Below are positions 38,304-48,895 of a stretch of 64,000 nucleotides of DNA, piece by piece. Numbering within the stretch: position 1 is the stretch's first letter; every line of letters begins with the position of its first letter. Both the position numbers and the translations under genes were made by a program. The stretch is from positions 62,001 through 126,000 of the forward strand of contig NZ_VXKH01000001.1 in assembly GCF_008693065.1 (NCBI RefSeq), given 5' to 3'. Below the pieces are notes generated by a model. The model made no database searches. It was not told the DNA's origin and was given only the letters and a program-made list of their open reading frames with translations. This DNA is from Corynebacterium tuscaniense (GTDB lineage: Bacteria > Actinomycetota > Actinomycetes > Mycobacteriales > Mycobacteriaceae).

Positions 38304-39590
38304 CTAGTTGGTGGCTAGGTAGGTCAGCACGGCTGCCGCGGCGGCATGAGTTGCCGCGTGGACGGTTGGCTCATACTCCGGCAAGAAGCTGGGCATGTGG
38401 TTGACCGGTACATCTAGGTTGACTCGGTTCTCTGCTACGGCTTTGTCCCACACCGTGCGTGGCGTGGATCCGATGAGCCAAAAAATGTAGGGCACGCCGA
38501 ATGCGAGTGGGATGTTGGCAAAGTCTTCGGAGACTGTCGATGGCTCTGCGTCGACAGAATCCGTACCAAAAACTGCGTCGAATGTCGTGCGGACAGTGTG
38601 GAAAGCGTCCACGTCATTGTCCAGCAGTTCGCCGTGTGCAAAATACTCAAAGTGGGGTTCTTCCTGGATGCCGGAAGCCTCACACTCAGCGATGACTACG
38701 CGCTGGATAGCGGCGTAGACCTTGTGTTTCACATCGTCGTTGTAGAAACGGCAGTTGAGCACCAGCTCTGCATGGCTGGGGATGATGTTGTTGGTTGTGC
38801 CCGCATTGAGCTGACCAACGGAGATCACGGCGAAATCTTTCGGGTTGACCTCGCGGCCAATAATGCCCTGGAGGCGAAGCACAATGTGGGCCGCGGTGTA
38901 CGTGGGGTCAATGGCTGCGTGAGGCATGGAACCGTGAGCGCCGCGACCGGGGATGTGGATGCGGATGGAATCGCAGGCCGCAAACTGGGGGCCGGGCTTA
39001 GTTTGCACCTGCCCGGCGCGGCCCGGCATGACGTGTTGGCCTAGGCAGATGTCGGGGCGGGGGATACGTTCCGTTAGCCCATCAGTGATCATCTCGCTGG
39101 CGCCCCGTCCAATTTCCTCACCGGGCTGGAACAGTGCGACGAAGGTGCCGGCCCAATGTTCGCGGTTGTTGTCCATGATGTCGCACAGGCTCAGCAGGGC
39201 GGTGACGTGCATGTCGTGGCCACAGGCGTGCATAAGGCCAGTGACGGTGCCATCTGGGCGAGTGGCGGTGTCCGTGGAGGCATACGGTGCACCTGTGGTC
39301 TCAGTGACCGGCAGTCCATCAAAGTCTGCGCGGAAGAGCACCGTGGGGCCAGCACTGCCATTGGTTTGCGGGCCGTTGTGGAAAACGGCGACGATGCCGT
39401 AGATGCCGATGGGCGCAATGACCTGGCAGTCAAAACGCTCGAGCTCCATGAGAATTCGGGCATGCGTGTTGGATTCTTGCATGGACAGCTCTGGGTGTGC
39501 GTGAAGCTCTTCATACAGTTCGCGCTGCCACACGAGGTCCACAGTGTAGTTCTGCAGAATGTCCTTGATGGTGTTCGGCTGAACAGTCAT
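38304..39590 (-). CDS. M20-family amidohydrolase
   Basis: 428 residues from the ATG at 39590; the open frame continues about 35 codons upstream without family similarity. It belongs to the hippurate hydrolase / N-acyl-amino-acid amidohydrolase group of M20D. Metal-binding motifs: MHACGHDMHV (about 108-117), FQPGEEIGRGASEMI (about 140-154) and GRGAHGSMPHAAIDP for the dimerisation domain; TVSEDFANIPLAFGVP supplies the last ligand region. The substrate is unknown; an N-acyl amino acid or peptide conjugate is likely. The GalT-like gene lies 53 nt upstream on the same strand. Confidence 0.9.
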   Translation of the reverse strand: MTVQPNTIKDILQNYTVDLVWQRELYEELHAHPELSMQESNTHARILMELERFDCQVIAPIGIYGIVAVFHNGPQTNGSAGPTVLFRADFDGLPVTETTGAPYASTDTATRPDGTVTGLMHACGHDMHVTALLSLCDIMDNNREHWAGTFVALFQPGEEIGRGASEMITDGLTERIPRPDICLGQHVMPGRAGQVQTKPGPQFAACDSIRIHIPGRGAHGSMPHAAIDPTYTAAHIVLRLQGIIGREVNPKDFAVISVGQLNAGTTNNIIPSHAELVLNCRFYNDDVKHKVYAAIQRVVIAECEASGIQEEPHFEYFAHGELLDNDVDAFHTVRTTFDAVFGTDSVDAEPSTVSEDFANIPLAFGVPYIFWLIGSTPRTVWDKAVAENRVNLDVPVNHMPSFLPEYEPTVHAATHAAAAAVLTYLATN

Positions 39591-39643
39591 GAGCGGGGAT
39601 GCCTCCTCAAAAATTGCTCGTGTTCTGTTAGTGCAGAAGTGTA

Positions 39644-40981
39644 TTAGCGGTTGAGCAGCGGGTTGTAGCGCAGCACGTTGAGTGCGGGCGAGCACTCCGT
39701 GGCAATGCGCAGGTTGCCGGCAATTTTTTCGGCATCGCGCAAGCTGTAAAGAGCACTGACTGTGCGGTCGCGGATGTCGTAGGGGGACAAGGTGTTCACG
39801 TACACACGCGTGCCGCCTTCAAAGCCAGCGAGGGTGGACACACGCCACTTGATGTTGATGCGCCACGGCATGGGCATGTCCAAGTCAATGGGTTTGTGGT
39901 GCCATTCCTCGTTGCACGCAACCTGAGGCCCTGTGGCCGCGTGTGCCGCATGGATAAGGTCAGACATGCCACGGACTTCATCAGTGCTGTGCAGCCACGG
40001 TTCCGATGTTGCGGACTTGGAATAGATACTGATGGTGGGGTAGCGGTGGCCAACACCAGCGGCCATGATCGCGTAATCATTCTCCGCGATGATGAGGTTG
40101 TGGCGGCTGGCGTAATTGATGCCCCATTCGTTGTACATGTTGGGGTTGGCGCGCAGTTTGGCTATTTCCATTTCGGCCTGGACCCCGTGCTCGTCGATAG
40201 CAACGAGCTGCTTGTGCAGATGCTCAAAAGAAGCACCGGCGGGAGCAAGCCAGTTTTGGAACACGGACACGTACGGTGCGTAACGGTTGCGCTGGTAGAG
40301 ATCGTGCAGCGAATCGATGGTGAATGTGATGAAAGCGTGGTGCTCTTCGGGGCTCAAGCTCCCGGAGGACGCAAGCTGTGTGCTGTCTGTTGCGCCATCG
40401 ACGTAGTGCCGGCGTGCGATGATTACGTCATGTCCGCCACCGAAATATGCGGGAACATGGCTCAGAAGGTCGGCTTCGCTGAAAGGTTCGGTGTGTCCTG
40501 CTGCTTTCAGACGCGTGCGCACGATGTTTAACACGTGGCGGCGCCCCGCCTCATCCGCCAGGTAGCGCTCCATGTGCTCCGCGCGGGATTCGTCCATGCT
40601 GAAGCCATAATTTTGGGCCCAGTAGTCGTAGGAGACAATCTCAAACAAGTTAGGTACACGCCGAAACAGCGGTTCGGTGTCGTGGAGCTCGTGTGGCATC
40701 AGGTCTCGCAGAATCTCCCAGTGACCATCGCGGGAAATGATGCGGGATTTCTCCGGGGGAGTGGCCAGCATGTTGTCGGAGCAGAAATTGCACGCCGCTG
40801 TGAAATCTTGATCTATCAGCGCGCGGGGCTCCTTGTGTGTAGCAGTCAAAGGTCGATTGCCGCGCCCTGGGACGGTCCACACTTGGGTTCCAGAGAAGGG
40901 GTTGAGCTGTTTAATTGTCCCATCAGCCATGACGGTGAGTGGCTCGCGGGCGGCGGGGAGGGGGAACGTCGGGTGCGTCAT
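39644..40981 (-). CDS. GalT-like HIT-superfamily nucleotidyltransferase (DUF4921 type)
   Basis: 445 residues, longer than E. coli GalT (about 350). A CxxC pair (C64, C67 in CNFCSDN) matches the metal site of galactose-1-phosphate uridylyltransferase, and GASFEHLHKQLVAID (H254, H256, Q258) matches the HxHxQ nucleotidyl-transfer site. A further His/Asn-rich segment is GGHDVIIARRHY. This fits the actinobacterial DUF4921 family. It is not next to galK or galE, so the sugar substrate is open. It has a leaderless-type start (TAACCT 8 nt upstream) and is divergent from the gene at 41013 with 31 bp between. Confidence 0.8.
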   Translation of the reverse strand: MTHPTFPLPAAREPLTVMADGTIKQLNPFSGTQVWTVPGRGNRPLTATHKEPRALIDQDFTAACNFCSDNMLATPPEKSRIISRDGHWEILRDLMPHELHDTEPLFRRVPNLFEIVSYDYWAQNYGFSMDESRAEHMERYLADEAGRRHVLNIVRTRLKAAGHTEPFSEADLLSHVPAYFGGGHDVIIARRHYVDGATDSTQLASSGSLSPEEHHAFITFTIDSLHDLYQRNRYAPYVSVFQNWLAPAGASFEHLHKQLVAIDEHGVQAEMEIAKLRANPNMYNEWGINYASRHNLIIAENDYAIMAAGVGHRYPTISIYSKSATSEPWLHSTDEVRGMSDLIHAAHAATGPQVACNEEWHHKPIDLDMPMPWRINIKWRVSTLAGFEGGTRVYVNTLSPYDIRDRTVSALYSLRDAEKIAGNLRIATECSPALNVLRYNPLLNR

Positions 40982-40989
40982 AGGTTCTC

Positions 40990-41006
40990 AGGTTATCCGC
41001 TAGTCT
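40990..41006. promoter_or_regulatory. Back-to-back -10 hexamers of the GalT-like gene and the gene at 41013
   Basis: TAACCT on the minus strand (40990-40995) is 8 nt from the GalT-like ATG. TAGTCT on the plus strand (41001-41006) is 6 nt from the ATG at 41013. The whole intergenic space is 31 bp, so each -35 region lies inside or beside the opposite gene's 5' end. Confidence 0.55.
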
Positions 41007-41377
41007 TTGCTCATGCCTAGGATCCACTTCGATGTTCTCGTCCCTGACGTGTCCGCAGCGGAAGCTGTCGGTGCTGCTTTCAGTCGTGCAGTAGAGATTC
41101 TTGTCCAGCACGGAAAGCTCGAAGATGGCGGCGTGCTTATCGACGCATCACCGGAACTCGCCCCTGACACCGACGCTCAGCTGCGCCGGGTTTATGAGGA
41201 AGAGCGTGGAGAGAATTCCGCTGGCGCCAAGATTGCCCGCTATATCATCACCGCCGAGGGCGCGAGTTCTATGAACCAGCTGGCAATGGGCCTGTCCCGT
41301 GTGCTGACCCCGAAGGCGACCCTGCCACGTGATCCTGTGGCATTGGAACGCCAGATGGATTTTGAACTGCCTGCGGT

Positions 41378-44074
<2,697 letters not shown>

Positions 44075-44101
44075 ACAAAAGCCCATTACTTCCTTGGACA
44101 C

Positions 44102-44133
44102 ACCGCCTCGGCTTGCCGGGGCGGTTGTCTTTT
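44102..44133 (+). terminator. Rho-independent terminator after gdhA
   Basis: Stem ACCGCCTCG / CGGGGCGGT (one wobble pair) around GCTTGC, followed by TTGTCTTTT. It lies 27 nt after the gdhA stop and just before the promoter of the SepIVA-like gene. Confidence 0.75.
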
Positions 44134-44139
44134 CGCAGG

Positions 44140-44145
44140 TACTGT
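44140..44145 (+). promoter_or_regulatory. -10 hexamer TACTGT of the SepIVA-like gene
   Basis: TACTGT ends 8 nt before the ATG at 44154 with no ribosome site; leaderless pattern. Confidence 0.5.
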
Positions 44146-44153
44146 TTTGAATT

Positions 44154-44873
44154 ATGTACCGCGTTTTTGAAGCTCTCGATGAACTAGTCAACACTGTTGA
44201 GCAGGCGTACGGCGTCCCCATGACGTCGAACTGTATGGTCCCGCGTAATGAGGTGCTCGCGCTTCTTGATGATATTCGGAACGCTTTCCCCGTTGAGGTG
44301 GATGATGCCCAGGATGTCCTGGATAAACAGGATGAGATTCTCCGTGGCGCTGAGGAGCGTGCCGATCAGATTATTGGGGATGCTGAGGATGAAGCGCAGC
44401 GTCTGGTGGGGGATGCACACAATGAGTCCGAGTCGATGCTGAGCGAAGCGCAAGAGCGTTCCACCCGAATGGTGTCCGAAGCGGAACAGGATGCTCATGC
44501 AACTGTGAGCCGGGCCCGTGATGAATCGGAGCAGATGGTGGAGCGCGCCCGCCGTGAAGCAGAGCGCCTCGTCGCCGACGGTAATGAGTCTTATGACCGT
44601 TCTGTTTCTGAAGGCTTGGAGGAGCAGAAGCGTCTCATCTCCGAGGCTGAAGTCTCCCGCCGTGCAGATGAAGAGGCACACCGCATTGTGGAGAGTGCTC
44701 ACGCCGAGTCGAATCGACTGCGCACCGAATGCGACGAGTTTGTGGATGGCAAACTTGGCGAGTTCGAGGAGACTCTCACGTCGGTTTTGCGCACAGTGTC
44801 CTCCGACCGTTCGGCACTGCGCCAAGGCGCTGGGGTGTCGGGGCGCCGGTATGAGAGTCCGCGCCGTCGATAA
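44154..44873 (+). CDS. SepIVA-like DivIVA-domain coiled-coil protein
   Basis: 239 residues. The N-terminus (MYRVFEALDELVNTVEQAYGVP, about 1-22) and the next 45 residues fit the DivIVA-related protein that precedes DUF177-rnc in mycobacteria (SepIVA, needed for septation and envelope precursor organisation). Residues 66-164 are nine gap-free 11-residue repeats of the type A-x-x-E-x-x-R-h-h-x-D/E. After a 6-residue break, two more follow (171-181, 182-192). The C-terminus is basic (GRRYESPRRR). It is likely a cytoplasmic membrane- or septum-associated scaffold. DUF177 follows after 29 nt. Confidence 0.85.
   Translation: MYRVFEALDELVNTVEQAYGVPMTSNCMVPRNEVLALLDDIRNAFPVEVDDAQDVLDKQDEILRGAEERADQIIGDAEDEAQRLVGDAHNESESMLSEAQERSTRMVSEAEQDAHATVSRARDESEQMVERARREAERLVADGNESYDRSVSEGLEEQKRLISEAEVSRRADEEAHRIVESAHAESNRLRTECDEFVDGKLGEFEETLTSVLRTVSSDRSALRQGAGVSGRRYESPRRR
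44349..44729 (+). repeat. Eleven hendecad repeats inside the SepIVA-like gene
   Basis: Each 33-bp unit encodes 11 residues starting with Ala or Gly, for example AEDEAQRLVGD, AQERSTRMVSE, ARREAERLVAD and AHAESNRLRTE. Nine are in perfect register (44349-44645), then 18 bp (AEVSRR), then two more (44664-44729). The repetition is in the protein pattern; the DNA units are diverged. Confidence 0.8.
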
Positions 44874-44886
44874 GCGCTCGTGCGGG

Positions 44887-44892
44887 TAGGCT
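44887..44892 (+). promoter_or_regulatory. -10 hexamer TAGGCT of the DUF177 gene
   Basis: TAGGCT ends 10 nt before the ATG at 44903; it lies only 1 nt before an in-frame GTG (44894), which argues for the ATG as the true start. Confidence 0.45.
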
Positions 44893-44902
44893 GGTGGCCG
44901 TT

Positions 44903-45481
44903 ATGGCTACAAACCCTTTTGTTTTCGATGTTGCGGCCGTCATACGCGGTGATGGCCTCCCGGAAACGGTGACCCACACGGGTCCCGCACCTTCCCGTAT
45001 TGGGCCGGAAATGATCGCGGTGCCGCAAGGTGCTGAGGTCACAGTGGATGCGACACTCACTCCGCTTGGGAGTGGGGTGTTGGTTGATGCGACGATGTCC
45101 GCGCAGTTGAAAGGACAGTGCGTGCGCTGTCTGCGCGAATTGGTCCCGACGGAGAGCATTACTATCTCGCAGGTTTACTCCGGTGCGGATGACTTCATCA
45201 CCGGTGATGCTGAAGATGATGCGGATGCGGGCTCTGGTGATGATGTGCCCACCATTGCCGAAGGCAAGGTGGATTTAGAGCAGGCTTTCGTTGATGAAGC
45301 GGGCTTGACATGGCCGTTTAACCCTCAATGTGAGCCGTCATGTCCCGCCGATTCGGACGTGCCTGCACCCGATGGGGTGTCAGGCGAGGAGAATGATCTG
45401 CTTGATCCGCGTTGGGCTGGGTTGGAGAAATTCTTAAACGCTGACTCAGCCACGGATCCTGACACAGACGGGCAGAAGTAG
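44903..45481 (+). CDS. DUF177/YceD-family protein
   Basis: 192 residues from the ATG at 44903. The family hallmark CxxC is in LKGQCVRCLRELVPTES (about 75), and a second block is EQAFVDEAGLTWPFNPQCEPSCP with further cysteines, shown by LTWPFNPQCEPSC. YceD proteins are linked to 23S rRNA processing in plants and bacteria and usually precede rpmF; here the gene shares a base with the RNase III gene (TAGTG), which supports an rRNA role. The tail is acidic. Confidence 0.88.
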   Translation: MATNPFVFDVAAVIRGDGLPETVTHTGPAPSRIGPEMIAVPQGAEVTVDATLTPLGSGVLVDATMSAQLKGQCVRCLRELVPTESITISQVYSGADDFITGDAEDDADAGSGDDVPTIAEGKVDLEQAFVDEAGLTWPFNPQCEPSCPADSDVPAPDGVSGEENDLLDPRWAGLEKFLNADSATDPDTDGQK

Positions 45482-46245
45482 TGCCACGCGCGAAGAAGAA
45501 TAAGATCCCGGGCGATCAGGCATGGGCCCAGGCTTTTGCGGCGGTGGATCATGCGCCGTTGGTGGACACGCTTGGTGTTGAGGTTGAACATGACCTGTTG
45601 AAGCTGGCTTTGACACACCGTTCTTTTGCCAATGAGCATGGTTTCTTGCCGAATAATGAGCGCCTGGAGTTTTTGGGCGATGCGGTCTTAGGTCTGTCCG
45701 TGGCCACCAAGTTGTTCGAGCTGCACCCATCGCGGCCTGAGTCGGATATTTCCAAGATGCGTTCGTCGATTGTTTCCCGTTATGGGTTGGCTGATGTGGC
45801 ACGTGAGATTGATTTGGGTGCGCATGTCCTGTTGGGCAAGGGTGAAGAATCCACGGGCGGGCGTGCGAAAGAATCGATTCTCGCCGACACGATGGAGGCT
45901 ATCTTCGGTGCGATCTACCGGCAGTATGGGTTCGATCCTGCTCGCGATGTGATTTTGCGGTTGTTTGAGCGCAAGATCAACACTGCGACTGCCACGGGCC
46001 GCCACCACGATTGGAAGACCACGCTGCAGGAGCGTCTCGCGGAGCTGAAGGCGGAAGCTGCGGTGTACAACGCTACATCCGTCGGACCGGAGCATAATCA
46101 AACGTTTACTGTCCATGTCTTCTCTGGTGAGACCGAGTTGGGTATGGGCACGGGCCCGAATAAGAAGTTGGCGGAGCAGCAAGCCGCGCGCCAGGCCATG
46201 ATGTTCCTTCATGACAATGCAGCGGCAGTGGCAGTTATTGACTAG
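45481..46245 (+). CDS. rnc: Ribonuclease III
   Basis: 254 residues from a GTG sharing one base with the DUF177 stop. It cuts double-stranded RNA in rRNA precursors and some mRNAs. The signature NERLEFLGDAVLGL (about 59-72) carries the catalytic acidic cluster; the second acidic site is in ESILADTMEAIFGAIY (about 140). A dsRNA-binding domain covers about 172-245 (DWKTTLQERLAEL to NKKLAEQQAARQAM). mutM starts 10 nt after its stop. Confidence 0.97.
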   Translation: MPRAKKNKIPGDQAWAQAFAAVDHAPLVDTLGVEVEHDLLKLALTHRSFANEHGFLPNNERLEFLGDAVLGLSVATKLFELHPSRPESDISKMRSSIVSRYGLADVAREIDLGAHVLLGKGEESTGGRAKESILADTMEAIFGAIYRQYGFDPARDVILRLFERKINTATATGRHHDWKTTLQERLAELKAEAAVYNATSVGPEHNQTFTVHVFSGETELGMGTGPNKKLAEQQAARQAMMFLHDNAAAVAVID

Positions 46246-46254
46246 TGGGGCCAC

Positions 46255-47100
46255 ATGCCTGAATTGCCCGAAGTAGAAGTGGTGCGCCGTGGTCTAGAAG
46301 ACCACGTAGTGGGTTACACGTTCACGTCCGTAGAGGTGCTTCACCCGCGTGCAGGGCGGGGCAACGACGCGGATCTCGCTGAGGTGCTTCCTGGCTTGAC
46401 GGTCACCGGCACGGGGCGCCGCGGCAAGTTCATGTGGTTGGAGCTTTCCGACGGCAATGCGCTGCTGGTGCATCTTCGCATGTCCGGCCAAATGATCGTG
46501 GGGGAACCAGGCACTGCCGATAGCCCGCATCTACGCATCCGTTCAGTGCTGGAACGCGATGGTAAAGAGATTGAGCTGGCCTTCATTGACCAGCGCACGT
46601 TTGGTTCGTGGCAGTGGGTGCCCATGACATTTGATCACGGTGCGCTTGTTCCCGCAGGTATTTCCCACATCGCTTCGGACCCTTTTGAGGATGCCTTTGA
46701 TGTGGCTGAGGTTGCCCGAGCGATGCGCCGCAAAAACGTGGCGGTGAAAACGATCCTGCTGGACCAGAGTGTGGTCAGTGGTATCGGATCCATTTACGCC
46801 GATGAAGCGATGTGGGCGGTGGGCGTGAAACCGACGCGCAAGGGGAAAGCCTTACGGCAGCGTGATGCGGTAGCACTCCTTGAAGAATCGCGCGCCGTCA
46901 TGGCGCGCGCCTTGGAAGCCGGCGGGACGAGCTTTGATTCGCTCTACGTCAACGTGAACGGCGCGAGTGGATATTTCTCCCGTTCGCTCAATGCGTATGG
47001 GCGGAAGGGCGAACCGTGCCTGCGTTGTGGAACACCGATTCTTCGAACGACGGTGAATCAGCGGTCTTCCTATTACTGTCCGGAGTGCCAGACGCTATAA
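46255..47100 (+). CDS. mutM: Formamidopyrimidine-DNA glycosylase
   Basis: 281 residues. It removes 8-oxoguanine and nicks the abasic site. The N-terminus MPELPEVEVVRRGLE gives the catalytic Pro2 and Glu3, a lysine loop is in GRRGKFMWLEL, and the C-terminal zinc finger is CLRCGTPI...YYCPECQ (two CxxC pairs). The last codon TAA is part of the -10 hexamer of the next gene. The rnc-mutM-smc order is conserved in mycobacteria. Confidence 0.97.
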   Translation: MPELPEVEVVRRGLEDHVVGYTFTSVEVLHPRAGRGNDADLAEVLPGLTVTGTGRRGKFMWLELSDGNALLVHLRMSGQMIVGEPGTADSPHLRIRSVLERDGKEIELAFIDQRTFGSWQWVPMTFDHGALVPAGISHIASDPFEDAFDVAEVARAMRRKNVAVKTILLDQSVVSGIGSIYADEAMWAVGVKPTRKGKALRQRDAVALLEESRAVMARALEAGGTSFDSLYVNVNGASGYFSRSLNAYGRKGEPCLRCGTPILRTTVNQRSSYYCPECQTL

Positions 47101-47103
47101 ACT
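47098..47103 (+). promoter_or_regulatory. -10 hexamer TAAACT of the symporter gene
   Basis: TAAACT starts on the mutM stop codon and ends 7 nt before the ATG at 47111. The sequence TAAACTTTCC is the same as that at the smc promoter (48884). Confidence 0.55.
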
Positions 47104-47110
47104 TTCCGCC

Positions 47111-48592
47111 ATGGAAGCTGCGTATCTTTTTGTCGATGACACGTTGAATGGTGTCATCTGGAGTCTCGTGCCCTGGTTCCTACTGGCAGCAGGTGTCTAT
47201 TTCGGGCTGCGGACCCTTTTTGTTCAGATCCGTGCCGTGCCCGATATGTTCCGCGCCATCGCGGAAAGCCCCAAAGGCACGGACCGCGAAGGGCGTGACC
47301 TGGATGAGGAATATGGCGGCCTGTCCGCCTTCAAATCCTTCACCATCTCCGCTGCCTCGCGCGTGGGTACCGGAAATGTTGCCGGTGTTGGTCTGGCCAT
47401 CTCCATCGGCGGTCCGGGCTCAGTGTTCTGGATGTGGATGTTGGCCCTCCTGGGTGGAGCAACCGCATTTGTGGAGTCCACACTGGCGCAGCTGTGGAAG
47501 ACCAAGGATGCGGAGGGCAACTATCACGGTGGCCCTGCCTACTACATGACGCGTGGGCTGGGCTGGAAGCACTTGGCAGCAGTCTTCTCTGTCTTTTTGG
47601 CCTTCACCTACGGCTTTGTGTACAACGCGGTTCAGTCTAACTCCATCGTGGAGGCCGTCGGTGGCTCCCTGGGCACTGACTCCAACTTGCTGAAGGGTAT
47701 CGCTGCTACGGTGCTGGCAACGCTGACGGCAATGGTCATTTTCGGTGGTGTCACGCGTGTGGCCAGCTGGACCCAGATCATCGTTCCGTTCATGGCGGGC
47801 GCTTACATCATCGTTGGCATCATCGTGGTGGTGCTGAATATCGGCGAGGTCCCGAACATGATCGAGATGATTGTTGGACATGCCCTTGGCATCAAGCAGG
47901 TTGCAGGCGCGACTGTGGGTGCTGCTTTCATGCAGGGGATGCGCCGTGGCCTGTTCTCCAATGAGGCCGGTATGGGTTCTGCCCCGAACGCAGCGGCAAC
48001 CGCAACTGTGTCCCACCCGGTGAAGCAGGGGCTTGTGCAGACGCTCGGTGTGTACTTTGACACCCTTGTGGTCTGCTCCATCACTGCCTTCATCATTTTG
48101 CTGGGTCCGGCTGTGACCTATGGGCGCGATGATATTGAGGGTGCTGCGCTGACACAGTCTGCCCTGGCGGATTCCGTCGGTGCGTGGGGTGCCCACTTCA
48201 TCACCTTCATTTTGTTCTTCCTCGCCTTCTCTTCTGTGCTGGGCAATTACTACCTTGGACAGGCCAACATTGAGTATTTGACCAAGAGCAAGACCGTGTT
48301 GAATGTCTACCGCGCTGTTGTGATCGGCTTCGTTGTTTTTGGTTGCTTCGGGTCGGTCCCGTTGGTGTGGTCACTCGGCGACACGATGGCAGGTCTGCTA
48401 GCCATCATGAACATCATTGCCATCATCCCGCTGGGTGGCATTGCCATCAAGCTGCTGAAGAACTTCAATGAACAGCGCCGCAAGGACATCGACCCGGTCT
48501 TCCACCGCGACATGCTCCCAGAGCTGAAGAATGTTGAGTTCTGGGATGGGTCTGATCCGGTGACGCGACGCAGCACTGAAGACCGTGTATGA
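47111..48592 (+). CDS. Alanine/glycine:cation symporter (AGCS family)
   Basis: 493 residues, about 11 hydrophobic segments. AGCS features: [37 protein letters not shown] with the cation-site Gly/Asn, [18 protein letters not shown], the signature [21 protein letters not shown] (shown by [17 protein letters not shown]), and a C-terminal [18 protein letters not shown]. It should take up alanine or glycine with sodium or protons. In mycobacteria no transporter lies between mutM and acyP/smc, so it is an insertion into that order. It overlaps acyP by 4 nt (ATGA). Confidence 0.93.
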   Translation: MEAAYLFVDDTLNGVIWSLVPWFLLAAGVYFGLRTLFVQIRAVPDMFRAIAESPKGTDREGRDLDEEYGGLSAFKSFTISAASRVGTGNVAGVGLAISIGGPGSVFWMWMLALLGGATAFVESTLAQLWKTKDAEGNYHGGPAYYMTRGLGWKHLAAVFSVFLAFTYGFVYNAVQSNSIVEAVGGSLGTDSNLLKGIAATVLATLTAMVIFGGVTRVASWTQIIVPFMAGAYIIVGIIVVVLNIGEVPNMIEMIVGHALGIKQVAGATVGAAFMQGMRRGLFSNEAGMGSAPNAAATATVSHPVKQGLVQTLGVYFDTLVVCSITAFIILLGPAVTYGRDDIEGAALTQSALADSVGAWGAHFITFILFFLAFSSVLGNYYLGQANIEYLTKSKTVLNVYRAVVIGFVVFGCFGSVPLVWSLGDTMAGLLAIMNIIAIIPLGGIAIKLLKNFNEQRRKDIDPVFHRDMLPELKNVEFWDGSDPVTRRSTEDRV

Positions 48593-48873
48593 GTAAGACT
48601 CGTATGACAGCCTTTGTCACCGGCCGTGTTCAAGGCGTGGGGTTCCGGTGGTGGACCCGCAGCCGTGCCCTTGAGCTAGGCCTAGCTGGTTACGCCAAGA
48701 ACCTCACAGATGGTCGCGTTGAGGTGGTGGCGGAGGGGGAGGCGGCAAACGTCGATAAGCTTCTTGCTCTGCTTCAAGAAGACCCCTCCACGATGAAGCG
48801 ACCTGGCACCGTTGCCATCGTTGTGCCGCAATACAGCGAACCCAAGGGTGCCCAGGGGTTCGCTGAGCGCTAA
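48589..48873 (+). CDS. acyP: Acylphosphatase
   Basis: 94 residues. The active-site loop [20 protein letters not shown] (Arg about 24) and the partner [13 protein letters not shown] (Asn about 42) are both intact. It hydrolyses acyl phosphates. Start and symporter stop overlap (ATGA). smc follows after 22 nt with its own promoter hexamer. Confidence 0.93.
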   Translation: MSKTRMTAFVTGRVQGVGFRWWTRSRALELGLAGYAKNLTDGRVEVVAEGEAANVDKLLALLQEDPSTMKRPGTVAIVVPQYSEPKGAQGFAER

Positions 48874-48883
48874 ACAGTTGAGT

Positions 48884-48889
48884 TAAACT
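48884..48889 (+). promoter_or_regulatory. -10 hexamer TAAACT of smc (leaderless start)
   Basis: TAAACT ends 6 nt before the smc ATG, with no ribosome site in between. Confidence 0.6.
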
Positions 48890-48895
48890 TTCCCA

